NCBI RefSeq assembly: GCF_029277305.1
Contig: NZ_CP119526.1
Direction: 5' to 3' (one strand)
DNA from: Guptibacillus hwajinpoensis
Lineage (GTDB): Bacteria; Bacillota; Bacilli; Bacillales; Guptibacillaceae
DNA length: 64,000 nt
Under the pieces are notes generated by a model that saw only the letters and a list, made by a program, of their open reading frames with translations, did no database searches and was not told the DNA's origin. Both the position numbers and the translations under genes were made by a program. Below are positions 1-8,258 of this stretch, piece after piece (the first letter of the stretch is position 1; the number at the start of each line of letters is the position of its first letter).

Positions 1-1
1 G

Positions 2-1378
2 TATCAAGCAGATATTCTTATTGCTAATGGAAAGATAGTATCGATAGGTAAGCAGATAATAGAGAAAGGTGCTGAAGAGGTTGATGCAACAGGACGGTAT
101 GTATTCCCTGGAGGAATTGATCCTCATACGCATCTAGAAATGCCTTTTGGAGGCACTGTGACGAAAGATGACTTTGAGACTGGAACCATTGCCGCAGCAT
201 TCGGTGGAACAACATCCGTCATCGACTTTTGTTTAACAGAGAAAGGCAAACCTCTCTCTCAAGCTATTAAAACATGGCATGATAAGTCAAAAGATAAATC
301 GGTCATTGACTATAGCTTTCATTTAATGATTAGTGAAATTAACGATCGTGTTTTAGAGCAGCTACCTGAAGTGATAGATCAAGAAGGGATCACATCCTTT
401 AAAGTGTTTATGGCATACAAAAATGTGTTCCAAGCAGACGATGAAACCTTGTATCGAACGCTTCTAGCGGCTAAGGAACTTGGAGCGCTTGTCATGGTGC
501 ATGCAGAGAATGGAGATGTTATCGAATACCTAACAAAAGATGCGCTTCAGAAAGGACAAACAGAACCCATATATCATGCATTAACTCGACCACCAGAAGT
601 AGAAGGGGAAGCCACAGGCAGAGCAGCACAGCTAGCAGGACTTGCATCTTCTCAACTTTATGTTGTACATGTTAGTTGTAAGGAAGCGGCAGATAAAATA
701 GCTGAAGCAAGGAGCAAAGGATTCGATATTCATGGTGAAACGTGCCCCCAATATCTTGTGCTAGACCAAACCTATCTTGAAAAACCGAACTTTGAAGGAG
801 CAAAGTATGTTTGGAGTCCGCCTCTTCGAGAAAAATGGAATCAAGATGCTCTCTGGAATGCTTTACGAACAGGACAACTTGAAACAATCGGATCTGATCA
901 ATGTTCCTTTGACTTTGTAGGACAAAAAGACCTTGGTAGGGATGATTTCACGAAAATTCCTAATGGGGGGCCGATGATAGAGGATCGGTTTAGTATTCTT
1001 TTCTCAGAGGGGGTTCTAAAAGGAAGGATATCGCTTAATCAGTTTGTGGATATTACGTCAACGAAAGCTGCGAAGCTATTTGGACTGTTTCCTAATAAGG
1101 GGACGATTTCGGTTGGGGCTGATGCAGATTTAGTGATATTTAATCCTACTAGTAAACGTACGATCTCTGCAGAAACACACCATATGGCAGTAGACTACAA
1201 TGCATTTGAAGGAATGGAAGTTACAGGAGAAGCAGAGTCTGTTTTCGTTCGAGGTGAATTCGTTATTAAAAATAAGCAATTTGTTGGAACACCTGGTTCA
1301 GGAAAATACATGAAACGAGCAAAATACGGCGAAATGATGACTGTTTCTGATCAAGTTGACACAGTAAGAAGTGAATAA
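2..1378 (+). CDS. hydA: dihydropyrimidinase / hydantoinase, 5' end outside window
   Basis: This enzyme hydrolyses the ring of 5,6-dihydropyrimidines or hydantoins to N-carbamoyl amino acids (amidohydrolase superfamily, dinuclear metal centre). The reading frame is open from base 2, so only the first few residues are missing; 458 codons are visible. Metal and catalytic motifs are in the expected order: DPHTHLE (about 122-142), the SFKVFMAY segment with the lysine that is normally carboxylated (about 397-420), MVHAEN (about 496-513), VVHVSC (about 664-681) and GSDQC (about 889-904), where most relatives have SDH or SDHC. The permease gene follows after 16 bases, and the gene cluster downstream fits degradation of the product to beta-alanine and a semialdehyde. 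Substrate preference, pyrimidine or hydantoin, cannot be read from sequence alone. Confidence 0.94.
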   Translation, partial: YQADILIANGKIVSIGKQIIEKGAEEVDATGRYVFPGGIDPHTHLEMPFGGTVTKDDFETGTIAAAFGGTTSVIDFCLTEKGKPLSQAIKTWHDKSKDKSVIDYSFHLMISEINDRVLEQLPEVIDQEGITSFKVFMAYKNVFQADDETLYRTLLAAKELGALVMVHAENGDVIEYLTKDALQKGQTEPIYHALTRPPEVEGEATGRAAQLAGLASSQLYVVHVSCKEAADKIAEARSKGFDIHGETCPQYLVLDQTYLEKPNFEGAKYVWSPPLREKWNQDALWNALRTGQLETIGSDQCSFDFVGQKDLGRDDFTKIPNGGPMIEDRFSILFSEGVLKGRISLNQFVDITSTKAAKLFGLFPNKGTISVGADADLVIFNPTSKRTISAETHHMAVDYNAFEGMEVTGEAESVFVRGEFVIKNKQFVGTPGSGKYMKRAKYGEMMTVSDQVDTVRSE

Positions 1379-1394
1379 AAAAGGAGATAGCTCA

Positions 1395-2879
1395 ATGAAA
1401 AAAGAGGAAAGCTATTTAAAATCTCCAGATCTTCTACCCATTGCTCATAGTGAAAAGAAAATTGGAGCAACTGGATTTGCAATGATGTGGGTTGGAATGG
1501 CGGTTGTTCTTGCTGCATTTGCAATTGGTGGTGCAGGAGTTCAATCACTTTCTCTTACATGGGTTGTTGTTGCTACAATCATCGGTTCACTAGCAATTGG
1601 CTTATTTATCACCATCATCGGAGATATAGGAATTGAACATGGTCTTTCTTTTCCAGTCTATATGCGAGCGCCTTTCGGAACAATCGGAACCCATATTCCA
1701 TCTGTCGTAAGAGGTCTAGCAGCATCATTTTGGTTCGGAATAAATACGTATTTTGGCGCAACTGCAATGAATGCCATTCTTAACGTTCTCTTTGGGTTTG
1801 ACAACTGGTTTGTATGTTTTCTCATTTTCGCAACAGTTCAACTCGTGAATACATCACTAGGTATTAAAGCAGTTGAACGATTTGCAGACCTCGCCGCACC
1901 CGTAATTATTATCATATCTGTATGGATGTACGCCTCACTTTCAGATCAGGCACTTGCTCAAGGAAGAGAAGTTTAGGGGTGGATTGAAAGCCCTGTAACT
2001 GGTGGAGCAGCCGTAACGGCATTCCTTGTAGTCATCTTCAGTAACATGGGGTTTTGGGCAACGATTTCAGCGGATATCCCGTCAATCTCACGCTTTATTA
2101 AAGCACCGAAATATGAACGAAACTGGGTTAAACGAAACAAAGGAACACTGATTGGAAGTATGGTTGCCCTACCATTAACGCAAACCTTTATGGTCATCAT
2201 CGGTGGCGTTTCTTATATTGCAGTTTCAAACTATGATCCAGTTGTAGCTTTACAAGAAGCGGCAACTGGCTTAGTACTCGGTATTCTACTCCTTATGATC
2301 GTTCTTGCTCAATGGTCAACGAATGTATCAGCTAACCTTGTTCCTGCAGCTACGATTTTCTCAAATGTAGGCGGTCCTAAAGTTCCGTTCTGGGCAGGAG
2401 TATTTATTGCTGGAATCATTGGTTCAGTCGTTCAACCATGGAGTTTGTTCAACATACTCATACCAATACTCCTCGTAGTAGGAGGCATTCTATCAGCTAT
2501 TGTAGGCATTCTCTTCTGTGATTATTACGTGCTTAGAAAACGTAGAGTGAATGTTCCAGAATTGTATGAGCAATCTGGTCAATACCGTTATGCAAAAGGA
2601 ATTAATGCTGCAGGGTTTATCGCATGGATTATTGGTGGAACGGCAGCGTATTTTCTTTCTACGTATTCATTTCTTGTAGGCTTCGTTGTGGGAGCAGCTA
2701 CTTATTATGTATTAGCGAAATATTGGTGGTTCAAAAAGTATGCTCAAGCTGAGATAACAAATCCGAGTGATGAGGAATATTTAGGCATTACGGTAGGTCG
2801 CGATTGGGTCATACCTAGTGGAAATGAATCTGAAGCAGTAAAAGAAGTAGGAAGTGCAATTGAGGAGGGAGGTCAATAA
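1395..2879 (+). pseudogene. NCS1-family hydantoin/allantoin/uracil permease interrupted by in-frame TAG
   Basis: A 12-helix NCS1 nucleobase:cation symporter (Mhp1/PucI type) would start at ATG 1395 behind AAGGAG (1381-1386). Reading continues in one frame to 2879, except for TAG at 1974-1976, codon 194 of 494. The residues on both sides (QGREV, stop, GWIESPV) join as one continuous NCS1 sequence with no length change, so the lesion is a single base substitution and not a frameshift or insertion. The second half keeps family features such as SNMGFWATISADIPS. The permease would import the substrate for the preceding dihydropyrimidinase. Possible readings are a true pseudogene, a sequencing error or amber suppression; two independent polypeptides are unlikely, because the nearest ATG (2046) has no good ribosome binding site. 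The family call is secure; functional status is not. Confidence 0.85.
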
Positions 2880-2880
2880 A

Positions 2881-3111
2881 ATGAGAGAGCATCAGCATTA
2901 TTTAATTGAACGTGAAAAAATCGATTATTTTATTGATAGAGGCTATCGCATACATGGTATTACAGAGAATTTGAGCGGTGCATTTATAGAGTTTAGACTA
3001 AAAGATAATAAGACTGACGAAGAATCAACCGAAATCCTTCATATTCAAACGCCTGATGGGAGAAAATACTTCTCAGCGCTACTTTTAAAGCAGATCCAAA
3101 CAGTATCTTAG
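2881..3111 (+). CDS. hypothetical small protein in pyrimidine catabolism cluster
   Basis: A 76-residue soluble, charged protein that I do not recognise. The ATG at 2881 lies one base after the permease stop codon, and its ribosome binding site GAGGAGGGAGG (2862-2872) lies inside the end of that gene, so translation is probably coupled. An upstream in-frame GTG (2854) is ignored because it precedes that site. The sequence alternates short beta-like segments (GAFIEFRLKD, TEILHIQT) and ends with a helix, suggesting a small alpha/beta fold. No transmembrane segment, signal peptide or cysteine motif is present. Position between the permease and a second small gene suggests an accessory role in uptake or catabolism; that is inference. 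Confidence 0.7.
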   Translation: MREHQHYLIEREKIDYFIDRGYRIHGITENLSGAFIEFRLKDNKTDEESTEILHIQTPDGRKYFSALLLKQIQTVS

Positions 3112-3126
3112 AGAGGAAGGGTGTTC

Positions 3127-3369
3127 ATGGAGTACAATCTGTATTCGAAAGATAGTGCATATCCATGTGAAGTAACCATCGATGAGGAAAATGGACGTTA
3201 TATGATTCGAAAAGCAGACACAAGTGGAGAAATATTCAATTCTGCAGCAGAATTGACATCATGGATTCGTTCCAACTGGAAAGAAACAGATTTCCGTAGC
3301 AAAAAGCAGTATTATTATTTAATGGAGCTATTAGAAGATTATGAATGGAACATGGAGACCGGGCAATAG
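3127..3369 (+). CDS. hypothetical small protein, last gene of dihydropyrimidinase operon
   Basis: An 80-residue protein with no family I recognise. ATG 3127 is chosen over the in-frame GTG 3121 because AGAGGAAGG (about 3112-3120) sits 6 bases before the ATG and touches the GTG. The protein is acidic and soluble, rich in tyrosine and tryptophan (SWIRSNWKE, KQYYYLMELLEDYEW), and probably small alpha/beta. It follows the previous small gene after 15 bases and is directly followed by a terminator, so it closes the operon. The pairing of two adjacent unknown small proteins with a permease and a dihydropyrimidinase is the only functional clue. Confidence 0.68.
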   Translation: MEYNLYSKDSAYPCEVTIDEENGRYMIRKADTSGEIFNSAAELTSWIRSNWKETDFRSKKQYYYLMELLEDYEWNMETGQ

Positions 3370-3382
3370 TCCGGTTTTTTTA
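3358..3382 (+). terminator. rho-independent terminator of the dihydropyrimidinase operon
   Basis: The arms ACCGG and CCGGT enclose a short loop and are followed by a run of seven T. The stem includes the stop codon region of the last small gene. Confidence 0.75.
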
Positions 3383-3508
3383 TTCTATAATAATTAATTT
3401 CAATTACCGTATTAATAAGTGAAAAAAATAGCTAAATAAATGTCTTTATGTCACATAAAAGAGAATGAGTAGAAAAGAAAAGCCTCATGTAGTAAAGTGA
3501 ATTTAAAA

Positions 3509-3524
3509 TGATAGCGCTATCATG
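3509..3524. promoter_or_regulatory. perfect palindrome matching a CcpA cre site, upstream of the PucR-type regulator
   Basis: ATGATAGCGCTATCAT is a perfect 16-bp palindrome. It agrees with the cre consensus except at one A position (WTGNAANCGNWWNCAW). It lies 96 bases before the regulator start in a 250-base intergenic region. Carbon catabolite control of nitrogen or carbon salvage genes would make sense. A LacI-family operator other than CcpA's is the alternative. Confidence 0.55.
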
Positions 3525-3562
3525 AATATATTGAAAGATTTTCTACCCAATTCCACCTCCAA

Positions 3563-3579
3563 AATCATGATGCATGATT
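3563..3579. promoter_or_regulatory. inverted repeat AATCATG-N3-CATGATT, possible regulator operator
   Basis: Two perfect 7-bp arms separated by three bases lie 41 bases upstream of the PucR-type gene and could be its autoregulatory site or part of the promoter. There is no experimental motif to compare with; it is reported on symmetry and position alone. Confidence 0.35.
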
Positions 3580-3619
3580 AAATAATTGTACTTACTATTC
3601 CAAAAGAGGGTGTGGTTTG

Positions 3620-5218
3620 ATGCTACGAATGACCAGTTTAACGGTTCATGAAGTATTAGAAAGAGAGCATTTTAGTCATGCTACTGTGATAGCTGGGAAA
3701 GGCGGGTTATCTAGGAAAATAAAATGGGTTCATGTGATGGAAGTAACGAGTGTTAAACAGTTATTACATGGGCAAGAATTAATACTATCAACAGGCTTTG
3801 TCTGGAAAGATAACGTAAAAGTATTTCGATCCATTGTACAACAACTCATTCAAAGCAAGGCGGCCGGTCTCTGCATTGAAATTGGTACATATATGGATTA
3901 TATTCCTTCTGAAATCATCGAATTAGCAGATCAGCATCATTTCCCCATCATTGTATTTTCGAAAGAAGTTCGATTTGTAGATATCACACAGGATATACAC
4001 TCCCTCTTAATAGCACACCATTATCAAATGATTTCGGATCTAGAGAAGTTCGCACAAGAACTCAATAACCTCCTATTAGCACCAGGTTGTCTTTATAAAA
4101 TTCTATCTTACCTCGCCAAAAAGACGGACATGCAAGTCATATACAAACCTAAAGAAGCAGAACCGATTTTTGCACCTGAAGTAAGCAAAGATAAACAAGA
4201 AACGTTTCTACATTTCCTAACATTTCAACCAGACGGTAAAGGACTTGTTGTCCAACACGTCCAAGCAATGGACTATCATTTCGCAAATTTAATTCTTGTC
4301 CCTGATCAACATACATCTGTTTCGGATTATGACATGCTTCTTCTTGATCGAAGTGCAACTGCAATTGCTCAGTTCCTTTTACGTGAATTATATATTGAGG
4401 AGAAGAAGCGAGCACTTGAAACAGAATGGCTTTACGATTGGCTTGAGGGAAAGCATTCAGAAGAAAGAATCCTTTCATATCTCGTAGACTTCGATGAATC
4501 TCTCATACCTAGAGGTCTCCAAGTATGTACATGTAAGTTTACAAAGCAGCTTGATGCATATTCATCATCACAGGTTACCTACTTTATGCTGTTAATGCGG
4601 TCTGTCTTCGAACAGGAAGGGTTTTTCCTACTATCCTTAACAACAAGACATAAACTTATTATCATCACCCTTAACAGGCGAGATGAGTTAACCGTTATGG
4701 ATCGTTTACGAGATGCTTTTGAGCGATTCATGAAAAGCGATATCTTACAAAAGGAAACTGTCCCAGACGTTGAACAAATAGGTGTAGGCAAACACGTTCG
4801 ACTTCTAAAAGAAATGCATAAAAGCTATGAATCTTCTATCGAAACTTTAGCTATGAACGAAAAGCTATTCACTCAGTCTTCTAAAATTATTTACCACGCT
4901 GATTTTCATATTTACCGAATGATTTATCAATTAGCTAAGAGCAAAGAATTAAATGAATTTATGCATGATTATTTAGAACCTGTTTTGCACTATGACCAGA
5001 AGAATAATAGCAATCTATTAAACACACTAAGAGTTTATATGTGCTGTAATGGATCCAAAAAAGAAACAGCTGAACGGCTTTTTGTTGTAAGACAAACGCT
5101 TTATCATCGTTTAGAAAAACTTGAAGAGCTACTGGGAAGTGATTTCATGAATTCACCGAAGCGTCAAGCAATAGAATTCGCAATACATGCATATGAATAT
5201 TTGAAAAGAAATGTTTAG
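3620..5218 (+). CDS. PucR-family transcriptional regulator
   Basis: A 532-residue regulator of the PucR type, close in length to Bacillus PucR (about 531). The N-terminal PucR sensor domain covers roughly residues 8-130 (VLEREHFSHATVIAG onward, then the QLLHGQELILSTGF segment). A middle region follows, and a C-terminal helix-turn-helix of the HTH_30 type lies at about 475-525 (GSKKETAERLFVVRQTLYHR). ATG 3620 is preferred to the adjacent TTG 3617, behind GAGGGTG. It is monocistronic and sits between the dihydropyrimidinase unit and the semialdehyde dehydrogenase unit, so it most likely controls both, sensing a purine or pyrimidine catabolite or nitrogen state. The effector is not deducible here. 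Confidence 0.9.
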   Translation: MLRMTSLTVHEVLEREHFSHATVIAGKGGLSRKIKWVHVMEVTSVKQLLHGQELILSTGFVWKDNVKVFRSIVQQLIQSKAAGLCIEIGTYMDYIPSEIIELADQHHFPIIVFSKEVRFVDITQDIHSLLIAHHYQMISDLEKFAQELNNLLLAPGCLYKILSYLAKKTDMQVIYKPKEAEPIFAPEVSKDKQETFLHFLTFQPDGKGLVVQHVQAMDYHFANLILVPDQHTSVSDYDMLLLDRSATAIAQFLLRELYIEEKKRALETEWLYDWLEGKHSEERILSYLVDFDESLIPRGLQVCTCKFTKQLDAYSSSQVTYFMLLMRSVFEQEGFFLLSLTTRHKLIIITLNRRDELTVMDRLRDAFERFMKSDILQKETVPDVEQIGVGKHVRLLKEMHKSYESSIETLAMNEKLFTQSSKIIYHADFHIYRMIYQLAKSKELNEFMHDYLEPVLHYDQKNNSNLLNTLRVYMCCNGSKKETAERLFVVRQTLYHRLEKLEELLGSDFMNSPKRQAIEFAIHAYEYLKRNV

Positions 5219-5331
5219 ATTGTGCAACGTGTATAGTGTCTTCCTAATCCATGTTACGTTGTGTCTAATGAACGACTGCCCTTTCATCGCCTACAATAGT
5301 GGTATGAACAACTTTAAGGAGGGGACATGAA

Positions 5332-6798
5332 ATGGCGGTCGTTAAAAAGGAAACAGCTATGTTGAAAAACTTTGTTAATGGAGAGTGGGTAAGCTCTACA
5401 AGTAATAACTCTCTTGAGGTACCGAATCCTGCTACAGAAGAAAACATGGCGTATGTGCCGTTGTCATCTAAAGAAGATGTTTCTCTTGCTGTCAGTGCTG
5501 CAGAGAAAGCTTTTCAAACTTGGAGCAAGGTGCCTGTTCCAAAACGTGCGAGAATATTGTTTGCTTATCATGCCTTGCTTGTTAAGCATCATGACGATCT
5601 TGCCGAGCTAGTTGTAAAAGAAAACGGAAAAAGCTATAAAGAAGCTTACGGGGAAGTGCTTAGAGGAATTGAATGTGTTGAATTTGCAACTGGTGCACCT
5701 ACGTTAATGATGGGTGACAATTTGTCTACGATTGCAGAATCGATTGATTCTGAAATGTATCGCTATCCTGTAGGAGTGGTGGGGGGGATTACACCTTTCA
5801 ATTTCCCAATGATGGTACCTCATTGGATGTTTCCACTAGCCATCGCCTGTGGTAATACTTTCGTTCTAAAACCGTCTGAACGAACGCCTATTCTTGCAAA
5901 TCGTATGGCTGAATTGTTAACAGAAGCAGGTTTGCCAAACGGTGTTTTTAACATTGTTCATGGAGCACATGATGTTGTTAACGGATTAATTGAACACGAA
6001 GAAGTGAAAGCGATTTCCTTTGTAGGCTCCCAGCCTGTAGCGAAATACGTTTATGAGCAGTCAGCATCTAGAGGGAAAAGAGTGCAAGCTCTTTCCGGAG
6101 CAAAGAATCATCATATTGTTATGCCAGATGCTGATCTTGACAAAGCGGTTCAGCAAGTTATTAGCTCAACGTTTGGCAGTGCTGGTCAGCGGTGCATGGC
6201 ATGTAGCGCTGTAGTCATTATTGGGTCAGGCGAGAAGTTTATTTCTAAGTTAAAAGAAAAGGCTGATGAACTAAAGCTTGGAAATGGATTGGATGAAGAA
6301 GTTTTATTAACACCTGTTATTCGGAACTCCCATAGGGAAAAAGTACTTGAGTATATCCAGAAAGGCATTGAAGAAGGAGCATCCTTAATTCGAGATGGAC
6401 GTATGGAAATGGAGTCTCAAGAAAAAGGACACTTCCTTGGACCTACTATCTTCGATGAAGTAACACCTGATATGACAATTGCAAAGGAAGAAATATTTGC
6501 ACCTGTATTGAGTTTATTACATGCTGATACGCTTAATGAAGCGCTAGGTATACTTAAGAAGTCGAGATATGGAAATGGTGCGACAATTTATACGAAAGAT
6601 GCAGGTGCGATACGTAAATTTCGTGAAGAAGCAGATGCTGGAATGCTTGGAGTGAATGTTGGTGTCCCGGCTCCTATGGCATTCTTCCCATTCTCTGGGT
6701 GGAAAGATTCTTTCTATGGTGATCTTCATGCCAATGGTAAAGATGGTGTGAACTTCTATACGCGTAGGAAAATGATCACAACGCGATTCGACTATTAA
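5332..6798 (+). CDS. mmsA: CoA-acylating malonate/methylmalonate-semialdehyde dehydrogenase
   Basis: This 488-residue enzyme oxidises malonate semialdehyde or methylmalonate semialdehyde with NAD+ and CoA to acetyl-CoA or propionyl-CoA plus CO2 or bicarbonate. The MMSDH signature is clear: LSGAKNHH replaces the general-base glutamate segment of other aldehyde dehydrogenases, and catalytic Cys288 lies in GQRCMA. Length equals Bacillus IolA (487). ATG 5332 follows AAGGAGGGG with 7 bases of spacing. Here it is not in an inositol operon; it is followed 16 bases later by an omega-aminotransferase, so it finishes beta-alanine or beta-aminoisobutyrate breakdown. An IolA-type role in inositol use cannot be excluded, but no iol genes are present. 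Confidence 0.93.
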   Translation: MAVVKKETAMLKNFVNGEWVSSTSNNSLEVPNPATEENMAYVPLSSKEDVSLAVSAAEKAFQTWSKVPVPKRARILFAYHALLVKHHDDLAELVVKENGKSYKEAYGEVLRGIECVEFATGAPTLMMGDNLSTIAESIDSEMYRYPVGVVGGITPFNFPMMVPHWMFPLAIACGNTFVLKPSERTPILANRMAELLTEAGLPNGVFNIVHGAHDVVNGLIEHEEVKAISFVGSQPVAKYVYEQSASRGKRVQALSGAKNHHIVMPDADLDKAVQQVISSTFGSAGQRCMACSAVVIIGSGEKFISKLKEKADELKLGNGLDEEVLLTPVIRNSHREKVLEYIQKGIEEGASLIRDGRMEMESQEKGHFLGPTIFDEVTPDMTIAKEEIFAPVLSLLHADTLNEALGILKKSRYGNGATIYTKDAGAIRKFREEADAGMLGVNVGVPAPMAFFPFSGWKDSFYGDLHANGKDGVNFYTRRKMITTRFDY

Positions 6799-6814
6799 TG
6801 AGGGAGTGAAAGAT

Positions 6815-8152
6815 TTGCATACAGCTCACGAGAACCTTGCTGGTAAGGACGAGAAGTATGTTTGGCACGCTATGCGTCCTTTCGATCCAAAATCTACAAT
6901 GGTGATTGAAAAGGCAAAAGGTGCATGGCTTACTGACTATAACGGCAATCAGTTTCTAGATGCAATGGCTGGACTGTGGTGTGTCAATGTAGGCTATGGT
7001 CGTGAGGAGCTTGCAGAAGCTGCCTACAACCAGCTAAAAACGCTTTCTTACTATCCTTTAACCCATACTCACGCTCCTGCAATCAAGCTAGCTGAAAAGT
7101 TAAACGAAATGCTAGGCGGAGGTTACGTTATTTTTTTCTCAAATAGTGGTTCGGAAGCGAATGAAACTGCTTTTAAAATTGCGAGACAATACCACGAACA
7201 AAATGGTGATGTGCATCGTAATAAAATTGTTTCTCGCTATCGTGCTTATCATGGGAACACAATGGGATCTCTTGCAGCAACTGGGCAGGCACAGCGAAAA
7301 TATAAATACGAACCGCTAGGACAGGGGTTTTTACATGTTCAGCCACCTGATATGTACCGTGATGGAACAATCGTTGCCGATCAACTTCCTTCTGTAAAAG
7401 CAGTTGATGATATAATGACTTGGGAATTAAGTGAGACAATTGCTGCAATGATTATGGAGCCAATCATAACTGGTGGTGGAATCATCATGCCACAGCAGGG
7501 GTATATGAAGGCTGTTAAAGAAGTGTGTGAAAAGCATGGTGCTCTTCTTATTTGTGATGAAGTAATCAGTGGGTTTGGAAGAACAGGTAAGTCATTTGGA
7601 TTCATGAACTATGATGTAATGCCAGATATAGTAACAATGGCAAAAGGTCTTACGAGCGGATATTTGCCATTATCTGCAACTGCTGTGAAAGAAGAAGTTT
7701 ATGAAGCTTTTAAAGGAACGCAACAATACGATCATTTTCGTCACATTAATACATTCGGGGGTAATCCAGCTTCGTGTGCATTGGCACTAAAAAACTTAGA
7801 AATTATGGAAACAGAACAGCTCTTCGATCGATCAAAAGAGTTAGGAGAGAAGTTAAAGAATGAGCTACAGAGTCGTCTTTCAAACCACCCTTACGTAGGT
7901 GATGTGCGAGGCAAAGGATTACTAGTTGGTATCGAACTTGTTGAAGATCGTGCAACTAAAAAACCACTAGGAGTTCCTGAATTAAATAAAGTGATTGGTT
8001 ATTGTAAATCACAGGGCGTCATAATAGGCAAGAATGGTGATACTGTCGCTGGGTACAATAATGTTCTAACGATGGCACCACCGCTATCAATTGAAGAGAA
8101 AGATGTTGATTTATTAATTCAGACAGTAGTGGAAGGAATATTGCAGCTGTGA
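6815..8152 (+). CDS. class III omega-amino acid (beta-alanine type) aminotransferase
   Basis: A PLP enzyme of about 445 residues in the class III family. It most plausibly transfers the amino group of beta-alanine or beta-aminoisobutyrate to pyruvate, giving the semialdehyde used by the preceding dehydrogenase. Visible features are the SNSGSEANETAFK phosphate-binding segment, ICDEVISGFGRTG with the PLP-contacting aspartate, and MAKGLTSGYLP with the PLP lysine. TTG 6815 is chosen because AGGGAGTG (6801-6808) would be its ribosome binding site; an in-frame GTG at 6806 lies inside that site. It shares an operon with the dehydrogenase and ends at a strong terminator. Taurine, putrescine or other amines are possible alternative donors. 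Confidence 0.88.
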   Translation: MHTAHENLAGKDEKYVWHAMRPFDPKSTMVIEKAKGAWLTDYNGNQFLDAMAGLWCVNVGYGREELAEAAYNQLKTLSYYPLTHTHAPAIKLAEKLNEMLGGGYVIFFSNSGSEANETAFKIARQYHEQNGDVHRNKIVSRYRAYHGNTMGSLAATGQAQRKYKYEPLGQGFLHVQPPDMYRDGTIVADQLPSVKAVDDIMTWELSETIAAMIMEPIITGGGIIMPQQGYMKAVKEVCEKHGALLICDEVISGFGRTGKSFGFMNYDVMPDIVTMAKGLTSGYLPLSATAVKEEVYEAFKGTQQYDHFRHINTFGGNPASCALALKNLEIMETEQLFDRSKELGEKLKNELQSRLSNHPYVGDVRGKGLLVGIELVEDRATKKPLGVPELNKVIGYCKSQGVIIGKNGDTVAGYNNVLTMAPPLSIEEKDVDLLIQTVVEGILQL

Positions 8153-8178
8153 AGTGCGCTACAAAGCGCACTTTTTTT
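8152..8178 (+). terminator. terminator after the aminotransferase gene
   Basis: AAGTGCGCT and AGCGCACTT pair as a perfect 9-bp stem around ACAA, followed by T7. The first base overlaps the stop codon. Confidence 0.9.
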
Positions 8179-8180
8179 AA

Positions 8181-8243
8181 TTGAATAGTTTGATAACTTG
8201 TATTATAGTATAACTAAGTAGTTACATACTGACTGGTTAGTTA
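8181..8243 (+). promoter_or_regulatory. promoter with two operator-like palindromes before the quinone oxidoreductase
   Basis: TTGAAT (8181-8186) and TATAGT (8204-8209), 17 bases apart, form a sigma-A-type promoter. The perfect palindrome TAACTA-AG-TAGTTA (8211-8224) covers the expected start point. Directly after it, TACTGACTGGTTAGTTA (8227-8243) resembles TetR-family operators and differs at only three of 17 positions from the sequence at 55115-55131, upstream of an acyl-CoA dehydrogenase. Repression by a TetR-type regulator is likely; the regulator is not in the window. Confidence 0.6.
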
Positions 8244-8258
8244 AAAGGAGGAAGAAAA

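Noticed and set aside
1371..1394. GTG start at 1371 for the permease
   Set aside because: It overlaps the stop of the dihydropyrimidinase gene and lies before the AAGGAG that fits ATG 1395.
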